From contig CACZYP010000018.1 in assembly GCA_902785425.1 (NCBI GenBank), positions 26,320 through 90,319 of the forward strand: DNA of 64,000 nucleotides, given 5' to 3'. Of the stretch, positions 1-7,370 are shown in pieces. The first letter of the stretch is position 1. Each line of letters starts with the position of its first letter. The notes beneath the pieces were generated by a model, which did not search any database, was not told the origin of the DNA, and worked only from the letters and a program-made list of their open reading frames with translations. The DNA comes from an uncultured Ruminococcus sp. Its GTDB lineage: Bacteria; Bacillota; Clostridia; Oscillospirales; Acutalibacteraceae. A program made the position numbers and the translations under genes.

Positions 1-2
1 TC

Positions 3-233
3 GGTTCAAATGCGCTCGTTCTCGATCAGCCTACAAACCACCTCGACCTTGAATCCATCACGGCAGTCAACAACGGTCTTTGCGCATTCAAGGGCATCGT
101 TCTCTTTGCGTCACATGACCATGAGTTTATCCAGACGGTAGCAAACAGGATCATCATCATAGAGAAGGACGGCATCAAGGATATCACGTCGAGCTACGAT
201 GAATACATCGAGGCGAATAAGATTAATAAATAA
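3..233 (+). CDS. ABC-F family ATPase, C-terminal end (partial)
   Basis: Only the last 76 codons are inside the window; the reading frame is open from base 3 and stops at TAA 231-233. The visible part carries the Walker B region (LVLDQPTNHLDLESI) and the switch histidine (FASHDHEFI), which is the second nucleotide-binding domain of an ABC-F protein. This family has no membrane domain and acts on the ribosome in translation or antibiotic protection. The spacing and the FIQTVANRIIII tail resemble the YbiT/YkpA branch. The residue after the Walker B aspartate is Gln where Glu is the usual catalytic base; some ABC-F members carry this, so it may be natural rather than an inactive pseudogene. The start and first domain lie outside the window. 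Confidence 0.85.
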   Translation, partial: GSNALVLDQPTNHLDLESITAVNNGLCAFKGIVLFASHDHEFIQTVANRIIIIEKDGIKDITSSYDEYIEANKINK

Positions 234-246
234 AGTTACAAAGAGC

Positions 247-276
247 CTGCGCAAAGTTTTTTGCGCAGCTTTTTTT
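247..276 (+). terminator. Rho-independent terminator after the ABC-F gene
   Basis: An 8-base stem CTGCGCAA (247-254) pairs with TTGCGCAG (261-268) and is followed by a run of T at 270-276. It lies 14 bases after the stop codon. The further gap to 914 holds AT-rich DNA, a long inverted repeat and one element A copy, but no gene. Confidence 0.8.
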
Positions 277-612
277 CAAAAAAGCTGCCGAGGGTGCGGG
301 GCGAGCAGCCCCGCAGTAAGCTGCAATCAAAGAATAGTTATGACAGAGCAATAAAAATAAGAGTGCGAAGCACAAAACGTAACTACCGTTACGGATAAAG
401 CAGGCACGAGGCGAAGCCAATGTGCCGGACGGAAAACAGTAAATTATCTAAGCATAGATTATTAATAAGTAAGCTTCAACGAGTTTTCCACAAGCAATAA
501 GTATTACATGTGCGTTAACAAACGAGAAAACGAGTAACATATTGGTTATAAAGTATCGGATTTTGTAATAAATACGTAATAACTATTGTGCATTTAGTTA
601 GTAATTCACAGT

Positions 613-669
613 TTCCACAGAGTTTTCAACATTCACCTGTTAGGTTGTTGAAAAGGCTCTGTGGAATTT
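613..669 (+). repeat. Long inverted repeat with DnaA-box-like ends
   Basis: TTCCACAGAG near 613 pairs with CTCTGTGGAA ending near 667, with an inner TTCAAC/GTTGAA pair, and TTTTTTG follows. It could terminate transcription from the left. The arms contain CCACA motifs like those at 484-492 (TTTTCCACA) and in the cluster at 3710-3887. Confidence 0.5.
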
Positions 670-768
670 TTTGTTTGCACAGACAAGGTTTTCCATGAAT
701 CGCAGCTGACTATTTTGAGAAAAATACTCTTATATAATAATGTGGAATGTGGAAAGCGAAGCTTTTTA

Positions 769-898
769 AAATGGAAAATGGATAATTGCGGAACTCGCCG
801 CAGAGAGATAAACTACAAGTCTGAATAAACTAATATAAAATCAAGCGGCGCAGCCGCTTCCGCAATTATCCATTGTCCATTGTCAATTGTCAATTGAA
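769..898 (+). repeat. Element A copy 1 (forward)
   Basis: A short and decayed copy. The left palindrome is damaged, the right one is AGCGGCGCAGCCGCT, and the end marker CTAATATAAAA is present. It runs to 16 bases before the spoVAD start, so the spoVAD ribosome binding site sits directly after the repeat. Confidence 0.75.
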
Positions 899-914
899 TA
901 AAGGTGGTTTTGTT

Positions 915-1991
915 ATGATAAAGAAAATCGGTGAACGCACGCTGACATTTACCGAAAAACCGAGAATTATCGGCTTCGGGTCGGCGGTCGGCAAAAAAGA
1001 GGGCGAGGGTCCTCTTGCAAAATGGTTCGATAAAATATATAATGATACAACTATGGGCGGAGAAACATGGGAAAAGGCAGAGGCTTCGCTCCAGAAAAAA
1101 GCAGTGCTACTGGCGTTTGAGTCGGCAGGCGTGCAGCAATCCGATATTGACGCAGTTTTTGCAGGCGATCTGTTGAATCAGTGTATATCGTCAAGCTACG
1201 GTCTGCGTGATCTCGGAATACCGTTTCTCGGTCAGTACGGGGCATGTTCAACAATGGCTCAGACGCTCGCTGTGGCAAGCATATTCGTTGAAAGCGGCGC
1301 TGCCGATATAGCTGCCGCTGTGACTTCCTCGCATTTCTGCTCGGCGGAGCGGCAGTTTCGCTATCCTCTGCAATACGGCGGTCAGCGTGCGCCTACAGCG
1401 CAGTGGACCGTCACCGGGGCAGGCAGCGCAATAGTTGCGTCGCTTGAAAACGGTGAGTTTAAGAGTCAAAATGAAAAACTCATAGAAACAAACGGGAATC
1501 TGAAAAAACAGACAGGTGTTTCCGATGTCTGTATCGGCAAGATAGTCGATATGGGAATTACCGATGCGAACAATATGGGCGCAGCGATGGCAGGTGCTGC
1601 TGCCGACACGATATATCGTTACCTGACCGATACAAACACATCTCCCGATGATTACGATATGATTGTAACAGGTGATCTCGGCAGGATCGGAACATCTCTA
1701 TTGTATGAGCTGCTCAAAAAAGAGGGGATTGATATAGAGAAAAAACACAACGACTGCGGACTTCTTATCTTTGACTGCGAATCGCAGGAGGTCTGCTCCG
1801 GCGGTTCGGGCTGCGGGTGCAGTGCGAGCGTGCTTTGTTCGTATATTTTAAAGCGTATGAGAAAAAGAGAGATAAACAGCGTACTTTTCGCCGCAACGGG
1901 AGCATTGATGTCCCCGACGATAGTTCAGCAGGGCGAAAGTATACCGGGAATAGCGCACTTAATTCATTTAGTAAATGTAAACGATCGGTAA
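915..1991 (+). CDS. spoVAD: Stage V sporulation protein AD
   Basis: A 358-residue thiolase-fold protein of the SpoVAD family, which binds dipicolinic acid and takes part in its uptake into the forespore and release at germination. The N-terminus GERTLTFTEKPRI, the conserved GDLLNQCISSSYGLR block, GQYGACSTMAQ and the C-terminal GALMSPTIVQQGESIPGIAH are all typical and the length is normal. The start is ATG 915, 8 bases after AAGGTGG (901-907); the open frame extends upstream to a TTG at 873 but that part is translated element A. In most spore formers the gene sits between spoVAC and spoVAE. Here neither is next to it: the neighbours are an ABC-F gene and a PAP2 phosphatase. Element A copies flank it on both sides. 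Confidence 0.95.
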   Translation: MIKKIGERTLTFTEKPRIIGFGSAVGKKEGEGPLAKWFDKIYNDTTMGGETWEKAEASLQKKAVLLAFESAGVQQSDIDAVFAGDLLNQCISSSYGLRDLGIPFLGQYGACSTMAQTLAVASIFVESGAADIAAAVTSSHFCSAERQFRYPLQYGGQRAPTAQWTVTGAGSAIVASLENGEFKSQNEKLIETNGNLKKQTGVSDVCIGKIVDMGITDANNMGAAMAGAAADTIYRYLTDTNTSPDDYDMIVTGDLGRIGTSLLYELLKKEGIDIEKKHNDCGLLIFDCESQEVCSGGSGCGCSASVLCSYILKRMRKREINSVLFAATGALMSPTIVQQGESIPGIAHLIHLVNVNDR

Positions 1992-2001
1992 GCCTTATCA
2001 A

Positions 2002-2189
2002 ATGGAAAATTGAAAATTGAAAATTGAAAATTGCGGAACTCGCCTGCGGCGAGTTGATTTGTATTAGTCCTCACATAGCTGTACTTTTATTGTTGCTATG
2101 AGAGAACTATTAAGTTTGAAAACACTAATATAAAAAACAGGAGCGAAGCGACTCCATAATTTTCCATTTTCCATTTTCAATTTTCAATT
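2002..2189 (+). repeat. Element A copy 2 (type copy, forward)
   Basis: A complete example of the commonest intergenic repeat here. Order: left arm of tandem AATTGAA/AATGGAA-like 7-base units; the palindrome ACTCGCCTGCGGCGAGT; a core of about 95 bases starting near TTGTATTAGT and ending in CTAATATAAAA; a second palindrome GGAGCGAAGCGACTCC; and a right arm of TTTTCCA/TTTTCAA units that is the inverse of the left. No ORF is present. It fills the space from 11 bases after the spoVAD stop. Arm unit number and sequence vary among copies. The layout suggests a small non-autonomous mobile element or a REP-like DNA/RNA structure; which one is not decided by the sequence. Confidence 0.85.
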
Positions 2190-2255
2190 TGCCGCCCTGT
2201 ACAGTATAACCGAAATTGAGCGTATTTGAGCCACACAAGTTTACATTCGATGTTC

Positions 2256-2284
2256 TTGTTTTATTCGAACTATTATGATATAAT
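2256..2284 (+). promoter_or_regulatory. Promoter for the PAP2 gene
   Basis: TTGTTT (2256-2261), 17-base spacer, TATAAT (2279-2284). Initiation near 2291 gives a leader of about 40 bases to the ATG at 2329. Confidence 0.7.
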
Positions 2285-2328
2285 AAGACGGAACAAATGG
2301 GAACGTGTTGAATAAAACGGTGATAAAT

Positions 2329-2886
2329 ATGCTTCATAAGATACAAAAGAAGGACGATATGCTGATCGAAAAGATCGCTGCGCTGCATCGTCCGTTTCTC
2401 AACAAGTTTATGAGATTTATGACGTTTCTCGGAGATCAGGGCAAGATTTGGTTCGTTGTTCTGTTCATTATCTGCTATGTTAAGAGATCGGTCTATGTCG
2501 GTGTTTCGATCTTTTGCAGCGTGATATTTGCTTTTATCTCCAGTGAAGTCATTATAAAAAGCATAGTTTGCAGAGTGCGGCCGTGCCATAAGATCGACGA
2601 GGAAGACCTGATACTTAAAAAAATGCCGAAGTATTACTCATTTCCGTCAAGTCATTCGGCGTCGTCGTTCGCAATGGTAACGCTCACGATGATCCACTGC
2701 AGCTGGTGGGCAACGCTTATCGTGCTTGTGCTGGCGATATTGATCTCGTTTTCGAGGTTTTATTTACAGGCACATTACCCCACAGACGTTCTGTGCGGTA
2801 TACTGATAGGCATTATCTGCTCGTATGCGATGTACAGGGTCGTTTATCTTATATTCATGGCGATCGATCCGACGCTTATAAAGTAA
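2329..2886 (+). CDS. PAP2-family membrane phosphatase
   Basis: A 185-residue integral membrane phosphatase of the PAP2 superfamily. All three motifs are visible: KSIVCRVRP (K-x6-RP), PSSHSAS (PSxH) and SRFYLQAHYPTD (SR-x5-H-x3-D). Hydrophobic helices surround them, as in lipid phosphatases that dephosphorylate undecaprenyl pyrophosphate or phosphatidylglycerophosphate. The substrate cannot be read from the sequence. Start: ATG 2329 follows GGTGAT at a suitable distance; an in-frame GTG at 2305 would add eight residues but has no clear binding site. The gene stands alone between its own promoter and a terminator. Confidence 0.88.
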   Translation: MLHKIQKKDDMLIEKIAALHRPFLNKFMRFMTFLGDQGKIWFVVLFIICYVKRSVYVGVSIFCSVIFAFISSEVIIKSIVCRVRPCHKIDEEDLILKKMPKYYSFPSSHSASSFAMVTLTMIHCSWWATLIVLVLAILISFSRFYLQAHYPTDVLCGILIGIICSYAMYRVVYLIFMAIDPTLIK

Positions 2887-2920
2887 AAAAGGACTTGCGT
2901 TCTGCGCAGGCCCTTTTTTT
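2887..2920 (+). terminator. Terminator after the PAP2 gene
   Basis: AAAAAAGG-CTTGCG pairs with TGCGCAGG-CCTTTTTTT around a 3-base loop. The A-run on the left would also let it work on the minus strand. Confidence 0.75.
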
Positions 2921-3292
2921 AATGGAAAATTGAAAATTGAAAATGGAAAATTGCGGAGTCGCTTCGCTCCTGTTTTATATTATTAGTGTTTTCAGGCCTA
3001 AGGAACTACTGAATAAATCACACCCTACGGGCTGAGCACCCATCTTGTTTGCATATTTTCGTCATCTTGCACTCAACTTCCTTGAAATACGTCAGTATGG
3101 TCTCGGCTGCCGCCTCGGTCGGTGCTTCTGCTGTGCGGAGATCTCCACCGGAGATCCGCACCTTGCGGTCGTTTCGTGCAACCTGACTGAAAATCTGACG
3201 GCGCAATATGGATACTCGATTTAATCAGCGCTTCCTTAACTTTCGGAAGCGAGTAAAGAATAGATCCCCCGAAATTGTCAATTATATTGAAT
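2921..3292 (+). repeat. Element A copy 3, interrupted by element B
   Basis: The left arm and palindrome GGAGTCGCTTCGCTCC (2956-2971 region) start the copy. The core is split at 2998-3001 by an element B. The right part is decayed: it resumes with TTTCGGAAGCGAG and ends in AATTGTCAATTA near 3290. Confidence 0.7.
3002..3235 (+). mobile_element. Element B copy 1, inserted in element A
   Basis: The ends GGAACTACTGAATAAATC and GATTTAATCAGCGCTTCC are imperfect inverted repeats. The flanks are CTAA (2998-3001) and TTAA (3236-3239), an almost perfect 4-base duplication. This is the longest copy because it holds an extra GC-rich module containing GGCTGCCGCCTCGGTCGG. It has no coding capacity, so it would need a transposase from elsewhere. 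Confidence 0.7.
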
Positions 3293-3307
3293 ACTTCTTA
3301 GCACCGT

Positions 3308-3571
3308 TCAATATACATGAAGCATGGCCGCTGTGACAAGCCCTCCGAGTGCTGCCGAAAAAAGATAGCGGACGGCTTTGGGCATAATGCGGCGGCGCTG
3401 CTTGAAAACGCTCGGCGGATCAATGGAGCAGATGTAGTCGGCGGCTTCTCTTTCGAGAATATCAGGTTCGGAATGTGCAAGCTCGGGCGCTACAAGAAGC
3501 CAAGCCTTGTCAAAGTAAGCATTGCCTGTATCGACCACTTCAAGCATGCTGCGGCTTATTGCTTTTATCAT
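3308..3571 (-). CDS. Small membrane-anchored protein of unknown function
   Basis: An 87-residue protein. The start ATG (complement of 3569-3571) lies behind a strong AAGGAG site (complement near 3579-3585), which argues that it is real although no family is recognised. The N-terminal two thirds are soluble and mixed-charge (KAISRSMLEVVDTGNAYFDKAWLLVAPEL), followed by a basic stretch KQRRRIMPKAVR and one C-terminal hydrophobic segment (YLFSAALGGLVTAAML). That is a tail-anchored or C-terminally anchored layout with the N-terminus in the cytoplasm. It is convergent with the upstream repeat cluster and has no operon partner. Confidence 0.6.
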   Translation of the reverse strand: MIKAISRSMLEVVDTGNAYFDKAWLLVAPELAHSEPDILEREAADYICSIDPPSVFKQRRRIMPKAVRYLFSAALGGLVTAAMLHVY

Positions 3572-3709
3572 AATGTATCTCCTTTGTAATTGTTTTGTTT
3601 TATTTCCATTTTTAGTATGACCCGAACAGATTGTGTTTATTCTTTTCCGGAACACAACATATAGTTGCAGGGGGTAAAAAATGAACAATTATTGTCTTTG
3701 ATAGTGTTC

Positions 3710-3887
3710 TGTGGAAAACAAGCATGTTTGTCCACAATATAACTATTTGTAAAGTGGAAAAGTCTGTTAGGAACGTGGAAAACTATGTTGAAAGAGTTGA
3801 TAACCTATAACAAATACGTGATTAGACGTGTTTGTTTACAATTGTGTAACTGTTGACAAGCTTCAACAATAATTAATATGTGGAAAA
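3710..3887 (+). other. Cluster of DnaA-box-like TGTGGAAAA motifs in a 510-base gap
   Basis: TGTGGAAAA occurs at 3710-3718 and 3879-3887, the inverted form TTGTCCACA at 3728-3736, and GTGGAAAA-type sites near 3754 and 3775. The Firmicute DnaA box is TTATCCACA and TTTTCCACA is a frequent relative. The gap from 3572 to 4085 is otherwise AT-rich with no gene. Whether DnaA binds is unknown. Confidence 0.35.
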
Positions 3888-4085
3888 CTCTGAGGAATGT
3901 TAGGAAAAGAATATAACAGTCTGTTATAGCAAGCGTGTCAATACGATTTTAAAATTTAATTAAATTCGGCATTTTATTGTAAAATTTTAATTTTTTCTGC
4001 CTCAAAAGAAACGAATTTACAAAAATGATTTTTCTGTTACAAATCCGCAAGAATTATTTTTCTATAGCTGTAACACAAATGAAGA

Positions 4086-4156
4086 TTGAATGTTCTTCGG
4101 CACTGTGGTATAATGGCTAAGGTCGATTTGCCATATAGTATAGTCGATCTGTTTTT
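4086..4156 (+). promoter_or_regulatory. Promoter and leader hairpin for the EamA transporter
   Basis: TTGAAT (4086-4091), 17 bases, TATAAT (4109-4114). Directly downstream AGGTCGA (4120-4126) pairs with TCGATCT (4144-4150) and GTTTTTG follows, a weak intrinsic-terminator shape inside a leader of about 110 bases. A second small hairpin (CCGAAG...TTTCGG) lies near 4170-4185. This may be an attenuator; I could not match it to a riboswitch class. Confidence 0.55.
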
Positions 4157-4230
4157 GTGCTGCGTTGCCCGAAGAATGTTTTCGGCGGTCAATGTCAGTG
4201 TACAATTGATATTTCCGGATGTGAAGATTC

Positions 4231-5169
4231 ATGAAAAGAACGGAGCTTTCAAAGCTTTTATTTGAAAAAAGGCCATACTATATGATAATGGCTGCATCAA
4301 CGTCGGTAGTCTGGGCGTTTGCATTTCCGCTTATCAAGCTCGGTATTGCGGAGTTCGATATTGCCGCCTCGGACACGGGCGCAAAAACGCTTTTTGCAGG
4401 AATTCGATTCTTTGCGGCCGGCATGGTAGTTGTTGCGGTGTCTGCATTTTCCGGAAAAAAATTGACCGATGCAAAGAAAGGCGGCTTGCCGCTTGCTTTC
4501 CTGCTCGGTCTTGTGAATACTGCGCTGCATTATTTCTGCTACTATATAGGGCTTTCAAATCAGAGCGGTTCCCGTTCTGCCGTTATAGATTCAATGAGCA
4601 CGTTCATTCTGATACTTGCAGCCTGCGCTGTGTTTCCCGATGAAAACTTTACCGCAAAAAAGGGTATCGGCTGCCTGCTCGGCTTTTCGGGAATACTGCT
4701 CGTCAATGCAGGAGGCGGCTCATCGGCGTTCTCGCTTTCGGGCGACGGTATGCTTATGATGAGCGCTCTTTTCTCGGCAATGGGCGGAATACTTACACGC
4801 ATCGTCACAAAGCGCATGAATTCATACACCGTAACGGGCATAAGCCTTGGTTTCGGCGGCTTGCTGCTTATAGTATCGGGGATAGTAATGGGCGGCAGAC
4901 TTCCTTTTCCGTCGCTTTTCGGAGCATTCATACTCTGCTGTCTTGTCGGAATATCTGTGTACGGCTTTTCCGTATACAATAAGCTGATAAGCTGTGCGCC
5001 TGTGGGGGAAATAGCGATATTCAGCTCACTGATACCGATACTCGGCGTGACGTTTTCGTGTTTATTATTAAAAGAACAGTTTCGTCTGAAATATATTGCC
5101 GCAGGACTGCTTGTAGCGGTCGGCATATTTGTTATAAACCACACGGACTTGAGATCAATTGACAAATGA
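4231..5169 (+). CDS. EamA/DMT-family transporter
   Basis: A 312-residue drug/metabolite-family permease with about ten hydrophobic segments in two similar halves (first half near residues 17-155, second near 165-305), the usual EamA layout and length. FPLIKLGI in the first helix and LKEQF before the last helix are typical. The substrate is unknown; relatives export amino acids or metabolites. The gene has its own promoter and leader. The stop codon and the last four residues (SIDK) come from element A, whose first heptad supplies TGA at 5167-5169. Confidence 0.88.
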   Translation: MKRTELSKLLFEKRPYYMIMAASTSVVWAFAFPLIKLGIAEFDIAASDTGAKTLFAGIRFFAAGMVVVAVSAFSGKKLTDAKKGGLPLAFLLGLVNTALHYFCYYIGLSNQSGSRSAVIDSMSTFILILAACAVFPDENFTAKKGIGCLLGFSGILLVNAGGGSSAFSLSGDGMLMMSALFSAMGGILTRIVTKRMNSYTVTGISLGFGGLLLIVSGIVMGGRLPFPSLFGAFILCCLVGISVYGFSVYNKLISCAPVGEIAIFSSLIPILGVTFSCLLLKEQFRLKYIAAGLLVAVGIFVINHTDLRSIDK

Positions 5170-5330
5170 CAATGGACAATGGACAATTGCGGAGTCGCTT
5201 CGCTCCTGTTTTTTTAAATTAGTTTATTCAGACTTAATAGTTATCTCATGGATGCGAATTAAAGTATAAATTTGGGATAGCTGATATGATCCAACTCGCC
5301 GCAGGCGAGTTCCATAATTGTCAATTGTTA
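5158..5330 (+). repeat. Element A copy 4 (reverse)
   Basis: Left palindrome GGAGTCGCTTCGCTCC, right palindrome ACTCGCCGCAGGCGAGT, so it is inverted relative to copy 2. The core contains GCGAATTAAAGTAT, the uninterrupted version of the site where an element B inserted at 9848. The left arm overlaps the end of the EamA gene. Confidence 0.8.
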
Positions 5331-5369
5331 GTCAAGCGCTCTGATCTTTGAGCTACGGAGGAAAGAATA

Positions 5370-5759
5370 ATGGAAGCAAAAAGAACGATCATTCTCTACA
5401 ATTTCAGCGCCGAACGTCAGAAACTGATCCGAACGATCACGGCGCCGCTCGGATGTACGGTGAAAAGCGTAGATAAGCGTGATTTCGGACAGCCTGTAGG
5501 TGCGATCGCAGGCGTTTCGGGATATGTTAAGGATAAAAATAAAAAGCCGCTTAACGGCTTTGATGATGAGTTTATGATGATCTGTGGCTATGAGGGCATG
5601 GGGCTTGATGTCGTCCTGAGCGTTCTGAGAAAGGGCGGTGTGACCCGTCAAACTCTGAAAGCTGCCCTGACCGAAACAAACGCCGCCTGGAGCGGAGAGG
5701 AGCTTTATGGGGAAGTGAAGAAAGAACACGAGGCAATCAAATTGAAAATGGAAAATTGA
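5370..5759 (+). CDS. DUF3783 domain protein
   Basis: A 129-residue soluble protein matching my memory of DUF3783: N-terminal TIILYNFSAERQKLIR, a central GFDDEFMMICGYEG block and a C-terminal helical part. Its molecular role is unknown. The start ATG 5370 has a good GGAGGAAAG site. The last residues (KLKMEN) are read from element A copy 5, so the native C-terminus was probably slightly different before the repeat arrived. The gene lies between two element A copies with no operon partner. Confidence 0.7.
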   Translation: MEAKRTIILYNFSAERQKLIRTITAPLGCTVKSVDKRDFGQPVGAIAGVSGYVKDKNKKPLNGFDDEFMMICGYEGMGLDVVLSVLRKGGVTRQTLKAALTETNAAWSGEELYGEVKKEHEAIKLKMEN

Positions 5760-5976
5760 AAATGGAAAATTGCGGAAGCGGCTGCGCCGCTTGATTTTAT
5801 ATTAGTTTATTCAGACTTAATAGTTATCGCTCGGCAGCGAGTGAAGTATGAATTAGGGATAGCTAATACAATCCAACTCGCCGCAGGCGAGTTCCGTAAT
5901 TGTCAATTATCAATTGTCAATTGTCAATTGATTAGCGACTCCGCAATTTTCCATTTTCCATTTTCAATTTTCCATT
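5740..5976 (+). repeat. Element A copy 5 (reverse) plus an extra right-end fragment
   Basis: The complete copy spans 5740-5932 with palindromes AGCGGCTGCGCCGCT and ACTCGCCGCAGGCGAGT. A second right end (GCGACTCCGCAATTTTCCA and arm units) follows at 5935-5976, a remnant of another copy. The repeat separates two convergent genes. Confidence 0.78.
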
Positions 5977-6013
5977 AAAAAAAAGACCGCCCTTTTCAGG
6001 GCGGTAGTTTTTT
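5977..6013 (-). terminator. Terminator of rpsT (bidirectional)
   Basis: ACCGCCC and GGGCGGT pair around a 6-base loop. There is an A-run on the left and a T-run on the right, so it ends rpsT on the minus strand and could also stop leftward repeat transcription on the plus strand. Confidence 0.85.
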
Positions 6014-6025
6014 TGCTTTGGCTTA

Positions 6026-6286
6026 TCAGCCTGCTGCGTTAAGCTTCTTAACAAGGGCAGACTTTTTTCTTGCAGCGTTGTTCTTGTGGATAAGACCCTT
6101 TGCTGCAGCCTGGTCGATCTTCTTGATAGCAACCTTTACTGCATCCTGCTTATCTGCTGCGTTGCCTTCTACTGCTACGTTTGCCTTCTTGATCGCTGTC
6201 TTGAGAGCGGACTTTGTAGCCTTGTTCTTTGCAGTTTTAGCTGCGATAACCTTAACACGCTTCTTAGCGGATTTGATGTTCGGCAC
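6026..6286 (-). CDS. rpsT: Small ribosomal subunit protein bS20
   Basis: An 86-residue basic protein with the S20 signature [12 protein letters not shown] at the N-terminus and [20 protein letters not shown] at the C-terminus. It binds 16S rRNA in the small subunit. The start is GTG (complement of 6284-6286), seven bases after AAGGAGGTG; upstream in-frame codons would add an N-terminus no S20 has. It is monocistronic, with its own promoter and terminator. Confidence 0.95.
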   Translation of the reverse strand: MPNIKSAKKRVKVIAAKTAKNKATKSALKTAIKKANVAVEGNAADKQDAVKVAIKKIDQAAAKGLIHKNNAARKKSALVKKLNAAG

Positions 6287-6322
6287 TGCAAACACCTCCT
6301 TCAATAATCTCATTCGCATAAT

Positions 6323-6351
6323 ATAATACCATTATTTGAACGAAAAATCAA
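6323..6351 (-). promoter_or_regulatory. Promoter of rpsT
   Basis: On the minus strand TTGATT (complement 6346-6351), 17 bases, TATTAT (complement 6323-6328). Confidence 0.75.
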
Positions 6352-6428
6352 GAGCTTTTATGAATTTATTTGAAATGACGTCAAATTTTGCACACTTTAC
6401 TATGGAAACACCGATTTAGTACAAAAAA

Positions 6429-7202
6429 TTAGACAAATTTGATGCCGTATTTTTCGAGCAGCTCCTTGATCTCGGCATGTTTTCCACGGCTGAGAGGTAT
6501 CTCTTCGTAACATTCTTTTAGCATGATAAAATATGTTTTTCCGAACTCATTATTCTTGACATAGCGTATCTTTCTGATCGGCACTATGAACGACTGGTGA
6601 CAGCGGAAAAAATGGTGCGGTGCAAGTATTTCTTCAAGTTGTGTCAGACTGTACTTTGCAACGAAGGATTTGCCGGAGTTTGTGTGGATATATATCTTCC
6701 GTGCTTTCTTTTCTATATATAAGATGCTGTCAACGTCAAGGATATGGTAGCCGCCCTCAATGTTGATGCCGATCTTCTTGCTTTTGCGCTCGGGCTTTTT
6801 CTCCGGAACAAGGTCCTTGACGGTGTTGCGCAGTTTTTTCTGCGCTCTTTCTATTGCCCTTTGCAGCCTGCTTTCGTTTATAGGCTTCGTAACGAAGTCT
6901 ATCGGCTCAAAGTCGTAGCAGTCGGCGGCAAAGTAAGCGTGACCGGTGCAGAAGATTATCTCGATCTTCGGGTACTTTTTCTTGACTATCGAAGCGACAC
7001 TCATTCCGTTATTGTAGGGCATTTCTATGTCGAGCACAAGAAGCTCTGCGTTAAGCTCCGGCAGGCGTGACATAAGCTCGGGGCTGTTGTCGATATAGTG
7101 CGTTACCTCAACGGCAGGAAATTTTTTCAGCAGCGCAATTGTTGCTGAGGCGGACGTGTGGTCGTCGTCAACAACGACTGTTCTGATCGGTTCTGTACCC
7201 AT
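6429..7202 (-). CDS. LytTR-family response regulator
   Basis: A 257-residue two-domain regulator. Residues 6-125 form a receiver domain (VVVDDDH acidic pocket, phospho-acceptor D58 in LVLDIEMP, TKP lysine near 110). After a Lys-rich linker (KDLVPEKKPERKSKK) the C-terminal LytTR DNA-binding domain carries GGYHILDVDSILYIEKK and FFRCHQSFIVPIRKI. Such proteins (AgrA, LytR, VirR) bind direct repeats spaced by two helix turns. The start at 7200-7202 has GAGGAGGGC eight bases upstream; the open frame continues 19 codons further without support. It is transcribed away from the kinase gene, and candidate target boxes lie beyond that kinase at 8702-8774 and 9106-9137. Confidence 0.93.
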   Translation of the reverse strand: MGTEPIRTVVVDDDHTSASATIALLKKFPAVEVTHYIDNSPELMSRLPELNAELLVLDIEMPYNNGMSVASIVKKKYPKIEIIFCTGHAYFAADCYDFEPIDFVTKPINESRLQRAIERAQKKLRNTVKDLVPEKKPERKSKKIGINIEGGYHILDVDSILYIEKKARKIYIHTNSGKSFVAKYSLTQLEEILAPHHFFRCHQSFIVPIRKIRYVKNNEFGKTYFIMLKECYEEIPLSRGKHAEIKELLEKYGIKFV

Positions 7203-7312
7203 GAGCTTGCCCTCCTCGTTTTGCAAAAAAATGTTTTCTTTATACTGTAATATTAACACGTATATATCTATTTATAGTTCTGTATAGGAATAATCGCATG
7301 ATAATAAACAGC

Positions 7313-7341
7313 TTGTATTAGTACGAAAATTATGTTACAAT
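7313..7341 (+). promoter_or_regulatory. Promoter of the sensor kinase
   Basis: TTGTAT (7313-7318), 17 bases, TACAAT (7336-7341), about 30 bases before the ATG. The 168-base gap shared with the divergent regulator has no clear copy of the 21-base-spaced boxes. Confidence 0.65.
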
Positions 7342-7370
7342 TATCACCATAAACAGAAAGGGGAAACTGT

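Noticed and set aside
873..914. TTG 873 as spoVAD start
   Set aside because: The extra 14 codons translate the element A arm and lack a binding site, while ATG 915 has AAGGTGG at the right distance.
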